Shown here in pieces: positions 26,021 to 32,664 of a DNA stretch of 32,664 bases. The DNA is from Alcaligenaceae bacterium (GTDB taxonomy: Bacteria; Pseudomonadota; Gammaproteobacteria; Burkholderiales; Burkholderiaceae_B): contig JAAYGT010000016.1 of assembly GCA_012727555.1 (NCBI GenBank), positions 1-32,664 on the forward strand, given 5' to 3'. A program made the position numbers and the translations under genes. The notes below the pieces were generated by a model. The model worked only from the letters and a program-made list of their open reading frames with translations, had not been told where the DNA came from and searched no databases. Numbering within the stretch: position 1 is the first letter of the stretch; each line of letters opens with the position of its first letter.

Positions 26021-27043
26021 TTACTTGTTGACCGTGATATTGCCGTCTTCGATCACTTTTTTCCAGCGGGCGCTGTCGGCATCGACCATGCGGGCGAAAT
26101 CTTCCGGTGTATGGGCGCCGGCCGGTTCGATGCCCAGTGTTTGCAGGCGTTTGATGACATCCGGGTTTTGTACCGCGCGTTCAAAGGCATCGTGCAGTCG
26201 GGCCTGGCGTTCCGGGGCAAGGCCGGCCGGTGCATAGACACCGAACCAGGTGACGGACTCAAAGCCCGGCAGGCCGGATTCATTCAGTGTGGGCAGTTCA
26301 GGCGCCATGGATGAGCGTTCTTTGGTGGTGACGGCCAGGGCGCGCAGCTGCCCTTTCTGTACATAGGGCATACCGGTGGGGATGGCGTCCATGAGCACCT
26401 GAACCGAGCCGGCCATGAGGTCGGTCATGGCTTGACCCGTACCCCGGTAGGGCACGTGCGTCATGTCGATGCCGGCCTGGGCCATGAAAGCGGCGGTGCC
26501 CAGATGCACGATGGTGCCGTTACCGCTGCTGGCGTAGTTCAACTGACCCGGGTTTTTCTTGGCGTAATCGATCAGTTCCTGGACGGATTTGACCGGCAGC
26601 GAGGGTGTGACCAGCAGCACCGTGCCTGCGGCGCCCACCTGGGCAATGGGGGTGAAGTCGGTTTTGGTGTTGTAGGGCAGGTTGGGCAGCAGGTGCGGCG
26701 ATACGGCGTGTGTGCTGCTGGTGGTCAGCAAAATGGTGTAGCCGTCGGCAGCCGCCTTGGCAGCCTCGCCGGCGCCGATGGTGCCGCCGGCCCCGCTTTT
26801 GTTTTCAACCACAACCTGCTGGCCCAGTTCGGTGCCGGCCTGCTGGGCCACAATGCGGGCAACGACATCGGTGGCGCCGCCTGCGGGGAACGGCACGACC
26901 ATGCGGATCTGGCGCTCGGGCCAAGGCGCCGCCTGCGTCGTGCTTGCCGTTTGTGCCTGTGCGGCACCCACGGCACTGGCGATCAGTGTCAGTGTGAACA
27001 GACCGCCACGCAGTGCGGTACCCAGATGTCCGGTTTTCAGCAT
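26021..27043 (-). CDS. Bug-family solute receptor of the tripartite tricarboxylate transporter type
   Basis: A 340-residue periplasmic protein from the ATG at 27043, which has AGGAGAAATC in front; the longer frame to 27094 is unlikely. The signal peptide ends near AQA-QTA (about residue 30). The mature part starts WPERQIRMVVPFPAGGATDV, the signature of Bug (TctC-like) receptors, and includes VVENKSGAGGTIGAGEAAKA and YASSGNGTIVHLG. Such proteins are hugely expanded in Alcaligenaceae and bind carboxylates, amides or amino-acid derivatives. No TctA/TctB membrane genes are adjacent, which is common for Bug proteins. The LysR gene upstream, the inverted repeat in between and the ggt-like gene downstream suggest a regulated uptake and hydrolysis unit. 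Confidence 0.93.
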   Translation of the reverse strand: MLKTGHLGTALRGGLFTLTLIASAVGAAQAQTASTTQAAPWPERQIRMVVPFPAGGATDVVARIVAQQAGTELGQQVVVENKSGAGGTIGAGEAAKAAADGYTILLTTSSTHAVSPHLLPNLPYNTKTDFTPIAQVGAAGTVLLVTPSLPVKSVQELIDYAKKNPGQLNYASSGNGTIVHLGTAAFMAQAGIDMTHVPYRGTGQAMTDLMAGSVQVLMDAIPTGMPYVQKGQLRALAVTTKERSSMAPELPTLNESGLPGFESVTWFGVYAPAGLAPERQARLHDAFERAVQNPDVIKRLQTLGIEPAGAHTPEDFARMVDADSARWKKVIEDGNITVNK

Positions 27044-27078
27044 GATTTCTCCTGTGCAGGCAATTTCGGGATGGTCTG

Positions 27079-27084
27079 ATGATA
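27079..27084 (-). promoter_or_regulatory. Candidate -10 element for the Bug-ggt transcript
   Basis: On the minus strand TATCAT (5/6 match) lies 36 bp before the ATG. No good -35 is found at 16-18 bp, which fits a promoter that needs an activator. Confidence 0.35.
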
Positions 27085-27129
27085 CGAAGAACAACCTTTC
27101 TGTGCCATAACCTATTCTGTAAATGATCG

Positions 27130-27144
27130 TTGCCGAAATGGCAA
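27130..27144. promoter_or_regulatory. Candidate LysR-type regulator binding site
   Basis: TTGCC (27130-27134) and GGCAA (27140-27144) form a perfect inverted repeat around GAAAT and include the T-N11-A core (27131 and 27143) of LysR-type boxes. Its centre (27137) lies about 65 bp upstream of the start site expected from the -10 at 27079-27084, the classical recognition-site position. It sits between the lysR stop codon and the Bug gene. Confidence 0.5.
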
Positions 27145-27163
27145 TGCTTGTGCTGAGCCGTTT

Positions 27164-28069
27164 TCAGCGTGTCAAGTGGGTTTTCAGTACATCAAGGAAG
27201 GCATTGACGGCCATCGGGAGCGTGCGTCCGGCCAGTGTCTGCACTTCGATGCTGCGCTGGTCAAGCACCGGGTCACGCAGGGGAACGGCTGCCAGCCGAC
27301 CGCTTTGCACTTGTTTTCGAACCGACAGGTAGCTGGATACCGTAACGCCTTCACCAGCGGCAGCAAAATTATGCAGGGCCATCATGTTATTGCTGGTGAA
27401 CAGCGGCTTCAGGTGCAGTTGCTGGTGACTGCAGGCGATATCCAGCATCTGTCGCAACGTGCTCTCGGGCGAAGGCAGCGCCAGCGTGCAGTCCTGCAGG
27501 TGCACCAGTTCAAGTACGCTTTTGTGTGCCAGAGGATGGGCCGGGTTCATCACGACCACCACAGGCGCGGTCTGGCGCAGTTCTACGTGCACATCGGGAT
27601 CGGGCGTGTGACTGAATTTGATGCCGATATCGGTGTCCCCGCTGCGTACTTGATCGGAAATGGCATGTGGCGGCGCGGAATTCAGCTCGAATTCGATGCC
27701 CTGGTGGGTGCGCTGGAATGCTGCGATCAAGGGCGGCAGGAATTCATTGACGAAGGCTTCGGAGCCCGCCACGCGTACCCGTCCGGCCTGCAGCCCTCGC
27801 AGCGCCATGATGTCGAGCAGGGCGCGTTCGGCATCGAGCTGCATGCGGCGGGCGTGATCAGCCAGAATTTCACCTTCTGCCGTTGGCACCATGCCGCGCG
27901 CATGGCGTTCAAACAGCGTGGTTTCAAGCAGCTGTTCCAGCCGTGCGATTTGCCGGCTGATGGCTGAAGGGGCTACGTGAAGGTGCTGTGCTGCCTCACT
28001 GATCGAACCGTAACGAACGACCTCGTGGAAGTACCTCAGTGCAGTGTCCTGCAAGTGACGGGTGATCAT
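27164..28069 (-). CDS. LysR-family transcriptional regulator
   Basis: A 301-residue regulator. The N-terminal winged helix-turn-helix (about 10-67) has SISEAAQHLHVAPSAISRQI (22-41), and the effector domain begins at about residue 95 (AGRVRVAGSEAFVNEFLPPL) with the usual two-lobed substrate-binding fold. It precedes the Bug-ggt unit on the same strand, rather than divergent as most LysR genes, with a good T-N11-A site in the 120-bp gap. The effector is unknown but is plausibly the ligand of the Bug receptor. It is divergent from the chemoreceptor gene across 209 bp in which no clear promoter or operator was recognised. Confidence 0.93.
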   Translation of the reverse strand: MITRHLQDTALRYFHEVVRYGSISEAAQHLHVAPSAISRQIARLEQLLETTLFERHARGMVPTAEGEILADHARRMQLDAERALLDIMALRGLQAGRVRVAGSEAFVNEFLPPLIAAFQRTHQGIEFELNSAPPHAISDQVRSGDTDIGIKFSHTPDPDVHVELRQTAPVVVVMNPAHPLAHKSVLELVHLQDCTLALPSPESTLRQMLDIACSHQQLHLKPLFTSNNMMALHNFAAAGEGVTVSSYLSVRKQVQSGRLAAVPLRDPVLDQRSIEVQTLAGRTLPMAVNAFLDVLKTHLTR

Positions 28070-28278
28070 GCGTAATGCGTTTCCATGCTGGGGATTACCC
28101 TTGTTTCAGATATTTGTGACGGTTTTTTGTAAGGGATTTCCCGGTCTTTGTCAGTTTTCGGCTAGAAGTGCGGCGCAAGAAAGCTTATACAGGCGGCCTG
28201 GAATAGCTGCAATCCGCATACAGCGCGTTTCCTGCGCCCCTTCAATTTGCCTGGCTTGAACGTCGTCAAGAACACATC

Positions 28279-30303
28279 ATGAAGAAAAAACTGCGTCTCT
28301 TCAAACATACTACGGGTATTGGCACTCGCTTGTCGGTCACGAACTTTCTGATCACCGCCTTGCTGGTTGTGGGTATTCTGACCGCTGTATACATATTGAT
28401 CGCTCGCATGGTGCAAAATGATCAGGCCCAGGGGGTCGCCAAGAACGCGGCACTGATCAGCAGCATGCTGCAATCCACACACAGGGGGCTCGATGAAAAC
28501 GCAAAACGTGTCATTGAGGCGTACCGTGCGATCAACAACGAGACCATTGCCAATGGGGTGCCGCCGGCCGATGCACTGGCCTACATGCAGGAGCAGATAC
28601 GCCGTATGGCGCAAACGTCGGGCGTTGCCCTGACCGTGCTTGAAAAAGAGTCGGGCGGGTACCGCGTGGTCATTTCCGCACAAGATCAGGACAACACTGC
28701 CCTGGTGGACGACGCCATGAAACAAAGCCGTCTGGCCGAGGCCTTTGCCGCCAACCGCTCCGTTGAAGCGTTGTCGCTCCTGGGCGATACCTATACCTTC
28801 AATCGCTTGCAACCCCTGACGGATGCCCAGGGAAACCCTGCCGGCTGGATTCTGGCCCAGATTGATTTTTCGGGAACCGCAACGTTGCTGCGCCAGGCCA
28901 TAGGTACCATCAAGACAGGCGATACCGGTTATTTTTATGTGATCGATGCCACCACGGGCCCCACCCGCGGCAATATGCTGGTGCACCCTACGCTGGTGGG
29001 CAAGAATGTGCTCAGCCTGCGCGACAGCGATGGCAATGACTTCATTTCTGAAATGCTGCAGAAGCGTCAGGGTGTCATTTTCTATGGCTGGATGAATCCA
29101 GGCCTGGGTGAAACCGTGGCGCGTGAAAAAATTGTGGCCTACGCCACCTTTGAGCCCTGGGGCTGGCTGATTGCCGGCGGGTCGTATGTCAGTGAATACA
29201 CCCACAGTGTCACCGTGTTGTTGTCCATCATGGTCTGGATCGGCCTGGCGGCCGTGTTGCTGGCTTCCGTTATCTGGTTCTTCCTGATCCGTCGCATGAT
29301 CGTTCGGCCGATCAGTCGGGTGGAGCAGGTGGCCGATGCCATTGCACGAGGCGACCTGACCCAAACCCTGCAGGTACAGCGCGGTGATGAAATCGGTCGC
29401 ATGGTGGCCTCGATCAATGCCATCAGCACAGGGTTGTCTGACATTGTGTTCAGCGTACGCAGTAACGCCGAAGCCCTGGCAACGGCCACACAACAGATCC
29501 GCCAGAGCAACCAGGATATCAGCGACCGCACCCACAGTCAGGCCGCTGCCCTGGAGCAAACCAGTTCTGCCATGACTGAACTGGAACAGACGGTGCAGCA
29601 GAACAGCGATACTTCACGCGAAGCCAGCGAGCGTGTCAATCACGCTGCCCGCACAGCCAACCAGGGCGGGGTCATGGTGAACAAAGTGGTGGGCACCATG
29701 AAAGATATTCATCAGTCGTCCGAACGTATTGCCAGCATCGTCGGGGTGATCGACAGCATTGCCTTTCAGACCAATATTCTGGCCCTGAATGCAGCGGTCG
29801 AGGCGGCCCGTGCCGGCGAACATGGTAAAGGCTTTGCCGTTGTGGCCAGCGAAGTGCGTTCGCTGTCGGCCAAATCGGCTGCCTCGGCCCGTGAAATCCG
29901 CGAATTGATTGCCAGTAGCGTCGAGCGGGTGAATGCGGGTTCCGAACTGGTGGATCAGGCCGGCAAAACCATGGAGCAGGTGGTTGCCGACGTGGGGACG
30001 GTGGCGCAGCTGATGTCGGAAATCCGCCTGGCCGGTGAAGAGCAGTCCGCCGGTGTGAAGATGGTGACTGATGCCATTACGCAGATGGATAAAAACACCA
30101 GCATGAACGCCACCTTGACGGGCCAGATGGTCGGCGCCGCACGTGATCTTCAGGATCAGGCGCATGATCTGGTGGCGTTGGTCGGGCGGTTTCGCGTGGC
30201 CGGTCATGTCGCCGGACTCTCTGCCGCAGGGGGCGGCATGGCCGAGCATGTTGAACCCAGTGAACAGGCGCCTGGACAAACGCCGCTGTTACGCTTGCAG
30301 TGA
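28279..30303 (+). CDS. Methyl-accepting chemotaxis protein with large periplasmic Cache-type sensor
   Basis: A 674-residue transducer. Membrane segment 1 spans about 22-43, the periplasmic domain about 44-310, membrane segment 2 about 311-337, HAMP about 338-390, and the cytoplasmic signalling helix bundle about 391-645. The hairpin tip that contacts CheA/CheW is at 494-520 ([18 protein letters not shown] core). The periplasmic part, with [14 protein letters not shown] (214-227) and [19 protein letters not shown] (286-304), resembles the Cache_3-Cache_2 double sensor used for organic acids or amines. The C terminus ends LLRLQ, without the NWETF-like pentapeptide that tethers CheR. No che genes are nearby. 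The ligand is unknown. No good Shine-Dalgarno and no clear FliA promoter were found upstream. Confidence 0.95.
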   Translation: MKKKLRLFKHTTGIGTRLSVTNFLITALLVVGILTAVYILIARMVQNDQAQGVAKNAALISSMLQSTHRGLDENAKRVIEAYRAINNETIANGVPPADALAYMQEQIRRMAQTSGVALTVLEKESGGYRVVISAQDQDNTALVDDAMKQSRLAEAFAANRSVEALSLLGDTYTFNRLQPLTDAQGNPAGWILAQIDFSGTATLLRQAIGTIKTGDTGYFYVIDATTGPTRGNMLVHPTLVGKNVLSLRDSDGNDFISEMLQKRQGVIFYGWMNPGLGETVAREKIVAYATFEPWGWLIAGGSYVSEYTHSVTVLLSIMVWIGLAAVLLASVIWFFLIRRMIVRPISRVEQVADAIARGDLTQTLQVQRGDEIGRMVASINAISTGLSDIVFSVRSNAEALATATQQIRQSNQDISDRTHSQAAALEQTSSAMTELEQTVQQNSDTSREASERVNHAARTANQGGVMVNKVVGTMKDIHQSSERIASIVGVIDSIAFQTNILALNAAVEAARAGEHGKGFAVVASEVRSLSAKSAASAREIRELIASSVERVNAGSELVDQAGKTMEQVVADVGTVAQLMSEIRLAGEEQSAGVKMVTDAITQMDKNTSMNATLTGQMVGAARDLQDQAHDLVALVGRFRVAGHVAGLSAAGGGMAEHVEPSEQAPGQTPLLRLQ

Positions 30304-30334
30304 CCGGCCAGGCCATGGGGTGGCATCAGGGTTA

Positions 30335-30376
30335 TGCGGCACAGCCTGCCAGGCCAACGCGGCAGGCTGTGCCGTA
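30335..30376. terminator. Perfect 14-bp hairpin between convergent genes
   Basis: CGGCACAGCCTGCC (30337-30350) and GGCAGGCTGTGCCG (30361-30374) are exact complements around a 10-base loop. It lies 34 bp after the chemoreceptor stop and 15 bp from the stop of the converging dehydrogenase gene. T-runs are not adjacent (six T at 30385-30390 on the plus strand), so it probably acts as a bidirectional RNA end or barrier. Confidence 0.65.
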
Positions 30377-30390
30377 ATGGCGTGGTTTTT

Positions 30391-31305
30391 TCAGTCTTTT
30401 TGTGACGTCAGTTCCGTGTTGGCCAGGTGTTCAACCAGCTTGGCCACGGCGGTGTGATCCTGGCCGCTGCCCAGCAGCGAGGCACTGGATGCCCACAGTT
30501 CACGGCACAGGGTTGAAAATGGCGCGGGAGTGCCTGATTCCTGGGCGATTCCGGTGGCGATGGTCAGGTCTTTCACCATAAGATCAAGCCCGAACCCTGA
30601 GTTGAAAGCGCGTGAAAGCACAAACTGCTTGAACTTCTTCTGGGTGGAATTGTTCATGCCGGTTGATGAGTTCAGTACATCGACCATGACGTCAGGGTCG
30701 AGGCCGAACCGCTGCCCGATCATGAGGGCTTCGACACCGATCAGGAAGCCGCCTGCCGACACCAGGTTGTTCAGTGCCTTCATGGCATGGGCTGAACCGA
30801 CATCACCCGTGTGCACGATGCTTTTGCCCATGGCGGACAACACAGGTTTGGCGGTTTCGACGGCATCGGCCGGGCCACCGACCATGATGGCCAGCTCGCC
30901 GGTAATGGCACGTGGTACCCCGCCTGAAACCGGGGCGTCGAGCAACAGGCCGCCGGCCGCCTGCACCTGGGTAGCCAGTTGCTGGGTGGCGGTGGGAATG
31001 CCCGAGCTCATTTCCAGCACCAGGGTGCCAGGCTGCAGGCCAGCCAGCAGCCCATTTTCGCCTTCCAGTACCTGTTTTACGATGGCGCTGGTGGGCAGCA
31101 TGGTGATGATGATCTGGCTGCTGCGGGCAAGATCCGCAGCATGGGTGGCAAGCCGTGCGCCGCTCTGGGCAGCGAAATCGGCGGCAGCCTGGGTGTTGGC
31201 GTCGAGCACGATCAGGGTGTAACCGGCGTTGATCAGGCACTGCGACATGGGTTTACCCATGCTGCCGATGCCGATGAACCCGATGGTGGGCAGGCCTTGG
31301 CTCAT
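30391..31305 (-). CDS. NAD(P)-dependent beta-hydroxyacid dehydrogenase (3-hydroxyisobutyrate dehydrogenase / tartronate semialdehyde reductase family)
   Basis: A 304-residue oxidoreductase. The Rossmann motif GFIGIGSMG (9-17), substrate motif DAPVSGG (123-129), catalytic Lys176 in MKALNNL (175-181) and the C-terminal KDLTIA block define the family. After the first beta strand the acidic DAN (35-37) suggests NAD preference. Members act on 3-hydroxyisobutyrate, tartronate semialdehyde, L-serine or similar hydroxyacids; the exact substrate cannot be chosen. It follows the decarboxylase-like gene by 3 bp, its AGGAG lying inside that gene's end, and both are divergent from a GntR regulator. Confidence 0.92.
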   Translation of the reverse strand: MSQGLPTIGFIGIGSMGKPMSQCLINAGYTLIVLDANTQAAADFAAQSGARLATHAADLARSSQIIITMLPTSAIVKQVLEGENGLLAGLQPGTLVLEMSSGIPTATQQLATQVQAAGGLLLDAPVSGGVPRAITGELAIMVGGPADAVETAKPVLSAMGKSIVHTGDVGSAHAMKALNNLVSAGGFLIGVEALMIGQRFGLDPDVMVDVLNSSTGMNNSTQKKFKQFVLSRAFNSGFGLDLMVKDLTIATGIAQESGTPAPFSTLCRELWASSASLLGSGQDHTAVAKLVEHLANTELTSQKD

Positions 31306-31308
31306 GGG

Positions 31309-31719
31309 TTACTCCTGGTCTTTCTTGAAGGCGCCTTCTTCTTCGAGCACCTGGTTGGCTACTTTGAAGGCATCAAGACCGGCCGGAATGCCGCAATACA
31401 CGGTGGCGTGCAAGAGGGTTTCCTTGATTTCATCGACAGTGACTCCGTTGTTCAGGGCGCCTTTGACGTGCAGTTTGATTTCGTTCGAGCGGTTCAGGGC
31501 CGTGAGCATGGCCAGATTCAACAGGCTGCGGGTTTTGCGATCAAGGCCGGGGCGATTCCAGGCGTAGCCCCAGCACCATTCTGTGGTGATGCGCTGGAAG
31601 CTCATCATGAAGTCATTGGCTTTGGCCAATGAGCCATCAACGTAGTCGGGGCCAAGTACTTCACGGCGGGTTTGCAGGCCTTCCTGGAACAGGGCGTCAA
31701 GTGGATTGGAATTGCTCAT
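31309..31719 (-). CDS. Carboxymuconolactone decarboxylase family protein
   Basis: A 136-residue protein from the ATG at 31719, chosen for AAGGA upstream; the frame continues 18 codons further without support. The sequence follows the PcaC pattern: LQTRREVLGPDYVD (15-28), NRPGLDRKTRSLLNLAML (about 55-72) and NNGVTVDEIKETLLHATVYC (about 89-108). It has no CxxC pair, so it is not an AhpD-type peroxidase. PcaC decarboxylates gamma-carboxymuconolactone in protocatechuate breakdown, but no other pca gene is here, and many relatives have other or unknown roles. It forms an operon with the downstream dehydrogenase. Confidence 0.9.
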   Translation of the reverse strand: MSNSNPLDALFQEGLQTRREVLGPDYVDGSLAKANDFMMSFQRITTEWCWGYAWNRPGLDRKTRSLLNLAMLTALNRSNEIKLHVKGALNNGVTVDEIKETLLHATVYCGIPAGLDAFKVANQVLEEEGAFKKDQE

Positions 31720-31804
31720 GGTGGATCCTTGGCGAAAAAGGTTGAAGAGAGCGGTTGGAAAGGGGCAAGACAATCGGTACGCTGAATATATGCGATCTGA
31801 TTGG

Positions 31805-31833
31805 CTGATTGTATGACAATATTAATGTATAAG
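31805..31833 (+). promoter_or_regulatory. Candidate gntR promoter
   Basis: CTGATT (31805-31810) and TATAAG (31828-31833) are 17 bp apart (3/6 and 5/6). The palindromic operator candidate lies between them. Confidence 0.35.
31808..31820. promoter_or_regulatory. Candidate GntR (FadR-subfamily) operator
   Basis: ATTGTATGACAAT has perfect 5-bp arms around ATG and fits the FadR-subfamily consensus TnGT-N3-ACnA. It sits in the gap between the divergent gntR and decarboxylase-dehydrogenase genes, inside the spacer of the predicted gntR promoter and about 90 bp from the other operon's start codon, so one site could control both directions. Confidence 0.55.
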
Positions 31834-31874
31834 CAGGGGGGTTGCGCAATGGCAACACGCTATACTTTTGCCCA

Positions 31875-31922
31875 ATGACAGAACACAACACCCTGTTCCC
31901 AGTACGGAAGCCCATGGCATGA
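31875..31922 (+). CDS. Possible 15-codon leader peptide overlapping the gntR start
   Basis: An ATG at 31875 opens a 15-codon frame (MTEHNTLFPVRKPMA) whose TGA (31920-31922) overlaps the gntR ATG (31919-31921) as ATGA. A TATACT hexamer (31861-31866) lies just upstream. No Shine-Dalgarno is seen before it. It may be chance, or a coupling leader. Confidence 0.25.
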   Translation: MTEHNTLFPVRKPMA

Positions 31923-32647
31923 CCCCCAATAAAACCTTTGATCTCTTGATACCGCGCCGGCAAAGCTCATTGCGTCAGCAGGTGATCGAACGCTTGCGCG
32001 ATGCCATACTCAGCGGCCTGTTCGAGCCCGGCCAGAAACTGGTTGAGCGCGATTTGTGTGAAATGCTGGGTATCAGTCGCACTGTCGTGCGCGAAGCGCT
32101 GCAGCACCTGGGGGCGGAAGGTCTGATCGAAAATATTCCGCACAAAGGACCCGTGGTGGCCACACTGGGCCTGAAAGAAGCCCGTGATATTTACGCGGTG
32201 CGTCAGGCCCTTGAAGCGTTGGCAGGCGAGGGTTTTGCCCAGCATGCCGATGCGGCCCAGATGCAGGCGCTCAGGGACGCACTCGAACATCTGAAAACCC
32301 TGCCTTCCGATGCCGGGCAGGATGCCGTGCTGCAGGCCAAGAACCGGTTTTACGGCATCTTGCTCGAAGGCTGCGGGAATCAGGTCGTTGGAAACATGCT
32401 CACGTTGCTGAATAACCGGGTCACACTGCTGCGTCGTATGTCGCTCGCCGCTCCGGGGCGTCTTGGCAACACGCTGGTCGAACTGGAAGAGATCGTGTCA
32501 GCACTGGAGCAGCGCAATGGGCCGCGTGCGCGTCAGCTCTGTGCCGATCACGTGGCGCGTGCGTCTGCCGTAGCCTTGCAGGGCCTGGAAGCCTCAGCTG
32601 GCCCTGTTCAGCGCCAAAAGGTGCCCACCGGCGCATCCCAGGAATAG
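31919..32647 (+). CDS. GntR-family transcriptional regulator with FCD domain
   Basis: A 242-residue regulator from the ATG at 31919, placed by GGAAG at 31906-31910; a TTG at 31868 would add 17 residues. The winged helix domain (about 14-80) shows SLRQQVIERLRDAILSGLF (17-35) and LCEMLGISRTVVREALQHL (46-64). The FCD effector domain (about 88-215) follows. Two of the histidines that bind metal in many FCD proteins are absent: the FH position is Phe144-Tyr145, and the second is in an acidic stretch near Glu190; only His211 is kept. It probably represses the divergent decarboxylase-dehydrogenase operon and itself through the palindrome at 31808-31820. The effector is unknown. Confidence 0.92.
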   Translation: MTPNKTFDLLIPRRQSSLRQQVIERLRDAILSGLFEPGQKLVERDLCEMLGISRTVVREALQHLGAEGLIENIPHKGPVVATLGLKEARDIYAVRQALEALAGEGFAQHADAAQMQALRDALEHLKTLPSDAGQDAVLQAKNRFYGILLEGCGNQVVGNMLTLLNNRVTLLRRMSLAAPGRLGNTLVELEEIVSALEQRNGPRARQLCADHVARASAVALQGLEASAGPVQRQKVPTGASQE

Positions 32648-32664
32648 CGGTGGGCGATCTGCGC

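Noticed and set aside
28162-29559. Long open frame (465 codons) on the minus strand opposite the chemoreceptor gene
   Set aside because: His/Gly-rich antisense shadow without a ribosome site; the plus frame is a clear chemoreceptor.

Overview
The window is 32.7 kb of compact, GC-rich chromosome from a betaproteobacterium, most likely order Burkholderiales, family Alcaligenaceae (Bordetella relatives). The basis is protein resemblance and the block darP/pmbA, rplM-rpsI-argC-erpA, anmK-M23 peptidase, tyrS, glyA-nrdR-ribD-ribE, an arrangement I associate with that family. The genus cannot be fixed from the sequence alone.

Layout. Positions 1-2306: end of a carboxylesterase gene, darP, and divergent pmbA. 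2493-3593: a lone Tat-exported TRAP-type solute-binding protein closed by a strong terminator. 3824-7220: ribosomal proteins L13 and S9, arginine biosynthesis argC, a membrane coiled-coil protein (DUF6776-like) and the Fe-S carrier erpA. 7228-9813 (minus): anmK and an M23 murein endopeptidase, abutting with no gap, a cell-wall turnover/recycling pair. 10077-15718: tyrS, a PEBP-like protein, glyA, nrdR, ribD and ribE, several joined by 4-bp overlaps. 15807-15897: tRNA-Ser(GGA).

Accessory part. Just behind tRNA-Ser, and pointing back at it, lies a 560-residue AIPR-family protein with an N-terminal nuclease-like motif, a probable phage-defence cargo gene in a tRNA-linked site. It is followed by modABC (molybdate uptake), a GH64/thaumatin-like protein without a signal peptide, katG, a cytosolic-type gamma-glutamyltransferase with a Bug/TTT solute receptor and a LysR regulator, a methyl-accepting chemotaxis protein, and a carboxymuconolactone decarboxylase-like/beta-hydroxyacid dehydrogenase pair facing a GntR/FCD regulator.

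Regulation visible by eye. Two sites fit the adjacent regulators: a T-N11-A inverted repeat about 65 bp upstream of the predicted start of the Bug-ggt transcript (LysR site), and a TnGT-N3-ACnA palindrome in the gntR/decarboxylase gap (FadR-type GntR operator). Clear hairpin terminators follow dctP, rpsI, tRNA-Ser, katG and ggt. I saw no integrase, transposase, CRISPR array or rRNA. The most unusual points are the tRNA-linked AIPR gene, the two regulator-site pairs, a 12-bp inverted repeat in the glyA leader, a GntR FCD domain lacking most metal-binding histidines, and the signal-less glucanase-like protein.
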